A DNA stretch of 64,000 nt from Omphiscola glabra. Its lineage: Eukaryota > Mollusca > Gastropoda > Lymnaeidae. The notes under the pieces were generated by a model that was not told the origin of the DNA, ran no database searches, and was given only the letters and a program-made list of their open reading frames with translations. Positions 1-12,200 of the stretch are shown piece by piece. The translations under genes were made by a program, and so were the position numbers. Where the stretch lies: contig OZ024794.1 of assembly GCA_964017045.1 (NCBI GenBank), positions 1,319,501-1,383,500 on the forward strand, read 5' to 3'. Each line of letters begins with the position of its first letter. Position 1 is the first letter of the stretch.

Positions 1-56
1 AGAGAGAGAGAGAGAAAGACAGAGAAAAAGAGAGATAATGGGAGAGAGAGAATATT
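1..56. repeat. GA-rich simple repeat
   Basis: agagag run with interruptions at the window edge. Confidence 0.8.
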
Positions 57-127
57 AGGGATTCTAGGAAAGTATTATAAATGTCATTAAGTATATTCCA
101 TGACGTCATTATCTGACCACTCTCTAG

Positions 128-291
128 GGGAAACAGAGACGGACAGCTTAAACCTTACTACCAGTGTCCATTCTTTTGTGGAACTGGATCTGGCGATGAC
201 CTGGAAGATGTTCTGTCACTCTGAGGACCCAATTAAATGCGAACTTGTTGAAATCATGAGCCGTAGGCAAACCATCATTACAGTAGATCAG
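128..291 (+). CDS. RPTP exon 1 in window (extracellular)
   Basis: The acceptor tctctag ends at 127 and the donor gtgagt starts at 292. Encodes about 54 extracellular residues with Cys residues and an NLT glycosylation site, ending TIITVDQ. The frame is closed upstream by a stop at 88-90, so a start between 91 and 128 is forced unless the first exon is here. The frame stays open past the donor to 534 because the adjoining array has a 27-bp unit. Confidence 0.7.
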
Positions 292-3200
292 GTGAGTACA
301 GGCAATGTTACAGTGTCCATAGTGGCAGGTGGTGGTACAGTGTTCATAGTGACAGGTAGTGGTACAGTGTTCATAGTGACAGGTAGTGGTAAAGTGTTAA
401 TATTGACAGATAGTGGTACAGTGTTCATGGTGACAGGTAGTGGTACAGAGTTCATAGTGACAGGTAGTGGAACTGTGTTCATAGTGACAGGTAATTTTAC
501 AGTGTTCATAGGGACATGTAGATACAATGTTTAAAGTGACATGTAGTGATACAGTGTTCATACTGACATTTAGGTACACATAGCAACACCTATAAACAAA
601 AATTAAACTGTTCACACATTATATGTTGGGACGAAGTCGTCTTGCACTCAACATCTGAAGTGTTAGATTGCTATTTACTAAAGAAATAGATTGGTGGTGT
701 TTTCTTCTCGGACTCTCTGGGACTCTCTGGAGTGAAGGACTTGATAGCGTTCAGCCTTTCTCTTGGAGTGAAAGTAAAACATGACAGATTTCTCCTAAAT
801 CCTTTGTTGATTCTGTATAGATCACAGATAAGGTCATCCTTAGAGATCACAGATAAGGTCATCCTTAGAGATCACAGATAAGGTCATCCTTAGAGATCAC
901 AGATAAGGTCATCCTTAGAGATCACAGATAAGGTCATCCTTAGAGATCACAGATAAGGTCATCCTTAGAGATCACAGATAAGGTCATCCTTAGAGATCAC
1001 AGATAAGGTCATCCTTAGAGATCACAGATAAGGTCATCCTTAGAGATCACAGATAAGGTCATCCTTAGAGATCACAGATAAGGTCATCCTTAGAGATCAC
1101 AGATAAGGTCATCCTTAGAGATCACAGATAAGGTCATCCTTTCCCTAAAGTTTCAAGTTCTTTTCATTAATGTGGGATGTGATGTCGACCAAAAAAGACA
1201 ACTTTGACAGACAGGTAGGATCTGACAGCCAGGTAGGAACTGAAAGATGTGGATCAGCTGTATCTATATGGTAAGAGCTTGTAAAAATAAAACAGGACTT
1301 GACCGCAGCCGAGCCACCTCACTGCTGTGTGACAAGGCAAGTCAGAGCCACCTCACTGCTTTGTGTTGAGGCAAGTCAGAGCCACCTCACTGCTGTGTGT
1401 TGAGGCAAGTCAGAGTCACCTCACTGCTGTGTGATGAGGCAAGTCAGAGCCACCTCACTGCTGTGTGATGAGGCAAGTCAGAGTCACCTCACTGCTGTGT
1501 GATGAGGCAAGTCAGAGTCACCTCACTGCTGTGTGTTGAGGCAAGTCAGAGTCACCTCACTGCTGTGTGACAAGGCAAGTCAGCGCCATGTCACTGCTGT
1601 GTGACAAGGCAAATCAGAGTCACCTCACAGCTGTGTGATAAGGCAAGTCAGAGCCACCTCACTGCTGTGTGATGAGGCAAGTCAGAGTCACCTCACTGCT
1701 GTGTGTTGAGGCAAGTCAGAGTCACCTCACTGCTGTGTGACAAGGCAAGTCAGCGCCATGTCACTGCTGTGTGACAAGGCAAGTCAGAGTCACCTCACTG
1801 CTGTGTGACAAGGCAAGTCAGCGCCATGTCACTGCTGTGTGACAAGGCAAGTCAGAGTCACCTCACAGCTGTGTGACAAGGCAAGTCAGGGCCACCTCAC
1901 TGCTGTGTGATGAGGCATGTCAGAGCCACCTCACTGCTGTGTGACAAGGCAAGTCAGGACCACCTCACTGCTGTGTGATGAGGCAAGTCACAGAATTCAG
2001 AATCAATTGTCTCCAAGAAAAGCCTGGAACTCACGGTGATTGACTGCATGTCCCCGACTGAAGTTCATAGCAGAAACGACTGGTGTCAGTACACAAGAAA
2101 CATCGAAGTCTGCCCCACACAGTGTACGAAGTGTGTGACATGTTTTTTTCTCCATTTCCTGTAACCCATCGAAGCTGATTCCACTGAGAGTTATTGTGTT
2201 CATTACATTTTTGAACCTACATGAAAATGTCTTTTCCAGTTGTTGTTCCATGCATGCTGCAAACGGATGCCAACTCTTCCGTTATCTGAAAGTCCGAATG
2301 AACACTATAAGTAAACACGAGAAGCTGTAACGTACTCGAGAGGTCAGTAGACTCATCCAGCGGCAGAGATTACCACTGCAAGTTCCTTTAGCTTTCTCAC
2401 GTATCTGTAGCGCTATGTTTTCTCCAAGTTCTTTTTTTCCGCACAAATGAACTTGCCGAAAGGCTGATAATTTCAACCGCGGCGAGTACACTTTTAATAC
2501 CCCCGTATGTTTCCGACACTCCTCTTTCTTTCACCCATTTACAGTTTGTGGTTGTTATCAGACAATAATATATTAGGGGGAATAGGATTCATGGTTATTG
2601 ATTCCTATTTTATTACTCTTTAAACCAGCTTTTCCTTTAAAAAAAAACGACCTCAAATTACTTGGTAGGTTTTTAAATAATGTCATCATTCGTTAACTAA
2701 TTCATATTTTAATATAACTTGTTTTATGCTGATCTGACTTCGAATTTGAACCACATTAAATTTCACCAGTTAATTTATTTTTACCAGTGACAGAATGTGA
2801 TCTGTATGTCCACTCAATATAAATTAATATCTATAGCAAATTAAACTTCGCAAAACAAATTGATAGTAGAATGCAACATAAACGTCGGTCATCTACTTTT
2901 AGAGGTTAACATTTTTGACACCAGCTTAACTCGATCCTACTGGGCACTGCGATGCGAGTAGTTATTGTATTCATCATATATAATTTAAAGTGGATAGCAG
3001 CCAGGAGGTCTCCGAAACTGTGTAGATCTTCTAGTATTCTAAACATAAAATTTAAATTGCATCACAACGTCTAGTGTTCCACACATTTTATCAAGCAAAT
3101 GCAAGTACCATCGGCGGGCCGGATCCTGCTCGCTGGCCGTAGTTTGGTGACTCCTGGTCTAGCGGATATTTCTTTCAGCTTCAGATGTTATCGCAACAGC

Positions 3201-6200
3201 AGAGTGATCAAATTGATAAAAAATGTGATGAGGTCAACCAAAGAGAGAGCTAGTTATCTGACATATTTATGAGGTCAACCAAAGAGAGAGCCAGTGACCT
3301 GACATATTTATGAGGTCAACCAAAGAGAGAGCCAGTGACCTGACATATTTATGAGGTCAACCAAAGAGAGAGCTAGTTATCTGACGTATTTATGAGGAAA
3401 ACCAAAGAGAGAGCTAGTTATCTGACCTATTTATGAGGTCAACCAAAGAGAGAGCCAGTTATCTGACATATTTATGAGGTCAACCAAAGAGAGAGCCAGT
3501 TATCTGACCTATTTATGAGGTCAACCAAAGAGAGAGCTAGTTATCTGACCTATTTATGAGGTCAACCAAAGAGAGAGCAAGTGACCTGACATATTTATGA
3601 GGTCAACCAAAGAGAGATCCAGTGACCTGACATATTTATGAGGTCAACCAAAGAGAGAGCTAGTTATCTGACCTATATATGAGTACAACCAAAGAGAGAG
3701 CTAGTTATCTGACCTATTTATGAGGTCAACCAAAGAGAGAGCTAGTTATCTGACATATTTATGAGGACAACCAAAGAGAGAGCTAGTTATCTGACATATT
3801 TATGAGGTCAACCAAAGAGAGAGCTAGTTATCTGACCTAATTATGAGGTCAACCAAAGAGAGAGCTAGTTATCTGACCTATTTATGAGGACAACAAAAGA
3901 GAGAGCTAGTTATCTGACCTATTTATGAGGTCAACCAAAGAGAGAGCCAGTGACCTGACATATTTTTGAGGTCAACCAAAGAGAGAGCTAGTGATCTGAC
4001 CTATTTATGAGGTCAACCAAAGAGAGAGCTAGTTATCTGACCTATTTATGAGGTCAACCAAAGAGAGAGCCAGTGACCTGACATATTTATGAGGACAACC
4101 AAAGAGAGAGCCAGTTATATGACATATTTATGAGGTCAACCAAAGAGAGAGCTAGTTATCTGACCTATTTATGAGGACAACCAATGAGAGAGCTAGTTAT
4201 CTGACCTATTTATGAGGTCAACCAAAGAGAGAGCCAGTGACCTGACATATTTATGAGGTCAACCAAAGAGAGAGCTAGTTATCTGACCTATTTATGAGGT
4301 CAACCAAAGAGAGAGCTAGTTATCTGACCTATTTATGAGGTCAACCAAAGAGAGAGCCAGTGACCTGACATATTTATGAGTTCAACCAAAGAGAGTGCCA
4401 GTGATCTGACATATTTTTAGGTCAACCAAAGAGATTGCCAATGATCTGACCTATTTATGAGATAAACCAAAAAGAGATGCAGTGATCTGACCTATTTACC
4501 AGGTCTTCCAAAGAGAGAGCCAGTGATCTGACCGTATTAAGTATCGATTCTCTTTTGTCTAGGAAGCTGAAGTTTTTCAAAGATCATTGAGTGAAAAACA
4601 CAAAGATCAAGAAGAGCGCATTTTGCAACGTTTGTTTAAAGTATAATTTGTCTCAAACTCACGAAACATTTGATCCCATTATTTTGAGTAGGGGTTGCAA
4701 GGCTTAGTCAGATTAGTCATACATTGAGAAAGTTTGGAAAAGTTAGTCAAACAATTAGGGGGTGGGGGCCAATATAAAAAGGATGGAAAGCCCTGATTTA
4801 GAGGAGGAATAAGAGAAATTCTAAGTCATCTGTGCATATTAAAGTCATATGGACATATTAATGTCATCTGGGCATATTAATGTCCTCTTGGCATATACAA
4901 GTCATCTTGGTATATTAATGTCATCTGGGCATATTAAAGTCATCTGGGCATATTAAATCATCTGGGAATATTAAAGTCATCTGAGCATATTAAAGTCATC
5001 TGAGCATATTAAAGTCATCTAGGCATATTAAATCATCTAGGAATATTAAAGTCATCTGAGCATATTAACTTCATCTGGGCATATTAAAGTCATCTAGGCA
5101 TATTAAATCATCTAGGAATATTAAAGTCATCTGAGCATATTAATGTCATATGGGCATATTAAAGTCATCTAGGCATATTAAAGTCATCCAGGCATATTAA
5201 AGTCATCCAGGCATATTAAAGTCATCTAGGCATATTAAAGTCATCCAGGCATATTAAAGTCATCCAGGCATATTAAAGTCATCCAGGCATATTAATATCA
5301 TGCAAATTATAAGTTGTAGATTGCTTGCAATGATTGCTGAATTGTATTTACCATATTTGTGACTATTGCATTAAACACATTTGTGACTATTGCATTAAAC
5401 ACATTTGTGACTATTGCATTAAACACATTTGTGACTATTGCATTAAACACATTTGTGACTATTCTATTCAACATATTTGTGACTATTGTAAATATTTACC
5501 ATTCTTGTAACAATTTTTTAAACAATATTTGTGACTATTTTATATACCATAAATGGGATGATTATTTTTACTATCTATTTGACTATTTTAAATATTTACC
5601 AAATTAGTGACTATTTTACTCAAACTCAACCTATATGTCTATTGTATAAACCATATTAGGGATCACTAATTTACAATATTTGTAACTATTGTATTTATCA
5701 TATATATGTGACTTTTGAATGAACAATCTTTGTGACTATTGAATGAACAATCTTTGTGACTATTGAATGAACAATCTTTCTGACTATTGAATGAACAATC
5801 TTTGTGACTAATGAATGAACAATCTTTGTGACTATTTAATGAACAACATTTGTGACTAATGTCTCTCTCAGATCAAGATCCTCAACAAAGAAGGGCAATG
5901 TTCAGAGCGTACACAAGAGATCCAAGTACATGTGTATTTGATGGACAGATACAACCATTACGACAAAAAACTAACACAGACTTGCTACCTTCTTTTGAAT
6001 GAGTCCAACGGCCTGGCTGAAGAATCTATCATAAGGAGTACGGTTAGTTGACCTAATTATTATGTCCAATGTAAGGAGTATGGTTAGTTAACCTAATTAT
6101 TATGTCCATTATAAGGAGTATGGTTAGTTGACCTAATTAGTATGTCCTTTATAACGAGTATGGTCAATTGACCTAATTACTATGTCCAATATAAGGAGTA

Positions 6201-9200
6201 CGGTTAGTTGCCCTAATTATTATGTCCAATGTAAGGAGTATGATTAGTTGACCTAATGATTAGGTCCATTGTAAGAAGTATGGTTAGTTGACCTAATTAT
6301 TATGTCCATTATAAGGACTATGGTTAGTTGACCTAATTAGTATGTCCTTTATAAGGAGTATGGTTAATTGACCTAATTACTATGTCCAATATAAGGAGTA
6401 CGGTTAGTTGCCCTAATTATTATGTCCAATGTAAGGAGTTTGGTTAGTTGACCTAATGATTAGGTCGATTGTAAGGAGTATGGTTAGTTGACATAATTAT
6501 TATGGCCATTATAAGGAGTATAGTTAGTTGACCTAATTATTATGTCCTTTATAAGGAGTATGGTTAATTGACCTAATAATTAGGTCCATTATAAGGAGTA
6601 CGGTTAGTTGACCTAATTATTAGGTCCGATGTAAGGAGATTATTATTATTAACCAAGAAACTGTTATTGCTGTACAAAGCCTGATAAGAAAGGCAAAACA
6701 ATAAATTCAAATGAAATCTGATGAAAACAAATCAAAGCAAATGGTGGTAATAATTATCAGCATGTCTTGTCCAGTGTATGTTGATATCCTCTTGTTAGTT
6801 ACAATTTTTTGTGTGGGATTGGGATGTCATTGTTTAGGGGATTGGGATGTCCTTGTTTGTGGGCTTGTGATGTCCTTGTTTGTGGGACTGTGATGTCCTT
6901 GTTTGCGGGATTGGGATGTCCTTGTTTGTGGGCTTGTGATGTCCTTGTTTGTGGGACTGTGATGTCCTTGTTTGCGGGATTGGGATGTCCTTGTTTGTGG
7001 GCTTGTGATGTCCTTGTTTGTGGGATTCTGATGTCCTTGTTTTTGGGATGTCCTTGTTTCTCAGTTTGAAATAAACATTTTAATTAGAGGATAATTAATG
7101 TAACATTTTTCACACACCACCACACACAACAGCACACCCAACCAAACATCAATCCACATAGCTACACAAGCCGACCCACCAAGCCACACACCAACCCATC
7201 CAGCCACACACCAACCCATCCAGCCACACACCAACCCACCTGGCCAGATACACCAACCCACCAAGCCACACACCAACCCATTTGGCCAGATACACCAATC
7301 CACCAAGCCACACACCAACCCACCTGGCCAGATACACCAACCCACCAAGCCACACACCAACCCATCCAGCCACACACCAACCCACCAAGCCACACACCAA
7401 ACCACCCAGCCAGACACACCAACCCACCTAGCCAGATACACCAACCCACCAAGCCACACACCAACCCACCTGGCCAGATACACCAACCCACCAAGCCACA
7501 CAGCAACCCATCCAGCCACACACCGACCCATACAGCCACACACCAACCCACCCAACCAGATACACCAACCCACCTGGCCAGATACACCAACCCACCATTC
7601 CACACACCAACCCATCCAGCCACACACCAACCCACCCAGCCAGATACACCAACCCACCTGGCCAGATACACCAACCCACCATTCCACACACCAACCCATC
7701 CAGCCACACACTAACCCACCCAGCCAGATACACCAACCCACCTGGCCAGATACACCAACCCACCAAGCCACACACCAACCCACCTGGCCAGATACACCAA
7801 CCCACCAAGATGCCAAGAACTCACACAGCCAAAAAGATACCCAAACACAATGTTAATTATCAAACAACAAAACACGATCAATTTAATGCAACATCCTTAC
7901 CCTAACTATAATTTGCTTGACAAAGGAAAAAGACCATTTCATCACGAAATTTTCAGTTAAAGAATGTGCGCATCCGAGACCCTCCCATGAGACCAGAGAC
8001 CACGCCCCCTTCTGACGATGAGCCTCCAGCTATAGCGACAGACCAAAGCTTGTTCTCAGATCCGGGTGTAACCGTGGCACTGGTTCTCTCCCTGGTAGGC
8101 GGTTGCTGCTGTGCTGGACTTATTACCTTACAGGTGATGGCCATTACTTGACCGAATTAACATAATGCAGGTCATTATCCTACCTTGACCCTAATTAACA
8201 TAATGAAGTTCATAGTTATACCTTGACCTAATGAACATAATGCAGCTGTTGTCATACCTTGACCTAATTAACTTATTGCAGATGATGTCATACTATGAAC
8301 TAAATAACATAATGCACATGATGGTCATACTATGACCTAATTGACATAATGCAGGTGATGGTCATACTATGACCTAATTAACATAATGCAGGTGATGGTC
8401 ATCAGAATACATTGATGAATACATTTTGAATATGGATTCATTTTTTTCAAATTTTTCAAATTTATTTTAAGTTATTACACAGGAAATGAACTAATGAGGA
8501 TTTGTCCCATTTTAGACAAAGGAAAAATGTAAATACATGTATTAAAAAGATGAATTAACTTTTTTTACAGGTGATATTCCGGCGCCGGAACAGAGAACGT
8601 CACAATTTTAATCCAACATTTAACCGTTCGCACAGTGCCTCTAGCCTTGACTCTATTCAGTTGTCATCTGTCACCAAATCGAGACCCAACAGTGGATTGT
8701 TTAACCCAGGTCTTGACCTGACTGACTCTGTAAGTCTTTGAATACAATTAATTCCCTAGCTTCAGAGTATTAATCTCTAGTGACCAATACCTATACTGAC
8801 CAGTAAATATAATGACTAATAACTGTAATGACATATACCTGTAACAACCAATAACTGTATTGACAAATGCCTGTAGTCACCAATATCTGTTAAGACCAAT
8901 TAGTGTAAATACAAATAATTTTAATGAGCAATAACTGTAACAATTTTCAAACGGATTGATCCCAAATTTGTAGAGATTTAGTTTCTGGAAGAAGGAACAA
9001 TTACCTATAATATTGTACCTGTCATGTTGTACCATAATATTAATATTGTACCTGTATATTGTACTATGATATTATTTATATATTACCTGTAATATTGTGC
9101 CTGTAATTATTTATGAACTTGTAATAAATGTGTTTTTACTTACCTTTCCCTAGCTCCAACCAAGCCATCCACTTAATTTCATGCAGTTGTCCAACTTTTG

Positions 9201-12200
9201 TGCTAATGAAAAACGTATCAGTGAAGAATTCCAGGTAACAAAATAGATATATAAATATAAGTATATAGATCTGTAAATAGATCTGTAAATAGATCTTTAA
9301 ATAGGTCTGTAAATAGATATGTAAATAGATCTGAAAATAGATCTGTAAATATACCTATAAATAGGTCTTAAAAGAGATCTATAAAAATATCTATAAATTG
9401 ATATGTAAATAGATCAGTAATGTTCCATTTAATCTGTTTCTAGATTTAAGATGTTCCATTTAATCTGTTTCTAGATTTAAGATGTTCCAATTAATCTGTT
9501 TCTACATTTAAGATGTTCCATTTAATCTGTTTCTAGATTTAAGATGTTCCATTTAATCTGTTTCTAGATTTAAGATGTTCCATTTAATCTGTTTCTAGAT
9601 TTAAGATGTTCCATTTAATCTGTTTCTACATTTAAGATGTTCCATTTAATCTGTTTCTAGATTTAAGATGTTCCATTTAATCTGTTTCTAGATTTAAGAT
9701 GTTCCATTTAATCTGTTTCTAGATTTAAGATGTTCCATTTAATCTGTTTCTAGATTTAAGATGTTTCATTTAATCTGTTTCTAGATTTTAGATGTTTTAA
9801 TTAATCTTGCATTTCATCCATCAGCAACTGCCAAGTCGAATGCCACGTCTATCTGTTGTACCGACAGGAGAGGAAGATAAAAACAGATACGCTAACATAT
9901 TGCCGCGTAAGGCCAACAGATTTTTTTCTAGAATTTCTAATGAATGAGGAAATGTAGTTAGTTAAATAAAATTTAAAAAAGAGTACCAGTAATAGATGTC
10001 TTTAAAAATAGGCTAGAAAGAATATACAGTAAATATAGGACAATACATTGTTTGTCCAGTAACTATAGGACAATACATTGTTTGTCCAGTAACTATAGGA
10101 CAATACATTGTTTGTCCAGTAACTATAGGACAATACATTGTCCAGCAACTATAGGACAATACATTGTTTGTCCAGTAACTATAGGACAATACATTGTTTG
10201 TCCAGTAACTATAGGACAATACATTGTTTGTCCAGTAACTATAGGACAATACATTGTTTGTCCAGTAACTATAGGACAATACATTATTTGTCCAGTAACT
10301 ATAGGACAATACATTATTTGTCCAGTAACTATAGGACAATACATTGTTTGTCCAGTAACTATAGGACAATACATTATTTGTCCAGTAACTATAGGACAAT
10401 ACATTGTTTGTCCAGTAACCATAGGACAATACATTGTTTGTCCAGTAACTATAGGACAATACATTCTTTGTCCAGTAACTATAGGACAATACATTGTTTG
10501 TCCAGTAACTATTGGACAATACATTGTTTGTCCAGTAACTATAGGACAATACATTGTTTGTCCAGTAACTATAGGACAATACATTCTTTGTCCAGTAACT
10601 ATAGGACAATAAATTCTTTGTCCAGTAACTATTGGACAATACATTCTTTGTCCAGTAGCTATAGGACAATACATTCTTTGTCCAGTAACTATAGGACAAT
10701 ACATTCTTTGTCCAGTAGCTATAGGACAATACATTCTTTGTCCAGTGACTATAGGACAATACATTCTTTGTCCAGTAACTATAGGACTATACATTCTTTG
10801 TCCAGTAACTATAGGACAATATATTCTTTGTCCATTAAATATAGGACAATACATTCTTTGTCCAGTAACTATAGGACAATACATTCTTTGTCCAGTGACT
10901 ATCGGACAATACATTCTTTGTCCAGTGACTATAGGACAATACATTCTTTGTCCAGTAACTATAGGACAATACATTCTTTGTCCAGTAACTATAGGACAAT
11001 ATATTCTTTGTCCATTAAATATAGGACAATACATTCTTTGTCCAGTAACTATAGGACAATACATTCTTTGTCCAGTAACTATAGTACAATACATTCTTTG
11101 TCCAGTGACTATCTGACAATACATTCTTTGTCCAGTAACAATAGGACAATACATTCTTTGTACAGTAACTATAGGACAATACATTCTTTGTCCAGTAACT
11201 ATATGACAATACATTCTTTGTCCAGTAACTATAGGACAATACATTCTTTGTCCAGTAACTATAGGACAATATATTCTTTGTCCATTAAATATAGGACAAT
11301 ACATTCTTTGTCCAGTAACTATAGGACAATACATTCTTTGTCCAGTAACTATAGTACAATACATTCTTTGTCCAGTGACTATCTGACAATACATTCTTTG
11401 TCCAGTAACAATAGGACAATACATTCTTTGTCCAGTAACTATAGGACAATACATTCTTTGTCCAATAACTATAGGAAAATTCATTCTTTGTCCAGTGACT
11501 ATCGGACAATACATTCTTTGTCCAGTAACTATAGGACAATATATTCTTTGTCCAGTAACTATAGGACAATGCATTCTTTGTCCAGTAACTATAGGACAAT
11601 GCATTATTTGTCCAGTAACTATAGGAAAATGCATTCTTTGTCCAGTAACTATAGGACAATACATTCTTTGACCAGTGACTATCGGACAATACATTCTTTG
11701 TCCAGTAACTATAGGACAATATATTCTTTGTCCAGTAACTATAGGACAATGCATTCTTTGTCCAGTAACTATAGGAAAATGCATTAATTTGTCCAGTAAC
11801 TATAGGAAAATGCATTCTTTGTCCAGTAACTATAGGACAATGTATTCTTTGTCCAGTAAGTATAGGACAATGCATTCTTTGTCTAGTAACTATATGACAA
11901 TGCATTCTTTGTCCAGTAACTATAGGACAATGCATTCTTTGTCCAGTCATTAAATCTGTTTCTGTCCCTCATACAGTGGCCCAGACAAGAGTTACACTAT
12001 TACAAGATGGACCTGAGCCAAGACCCACTTACATAAATGCCAATTACATCACAGTGAGTATGTTATAAATGCCAATTACATCACAGTGAGTATGTTATAA
12101 ATGCCAATTACATCACAGTGAGTATGTTATAAATGCCAATTACATCACAGTGAGTATGTTATAAATGCCAATTACATCACAGTGAGTATGTTATAAATGC

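Noticed and set aside
7061..7816. Trp/Gly-rich frames on the - strand
   Set aside because: Product of the 21-bp CCAACCCA array in an RPTP intron.
10123..11787. Frames of about 550 codons open on both strands
   Set aside because: They come from a 30-bp tandem repeat whose period is a multiple of three; same-length frames on both strands and lack of family resemblance argue against coding.
10020..11947. CRISPR array
   Set aside because: Units are directly joined without unique spacers, and the setting is a eukaryotic intron. The same applies to all arrays here.
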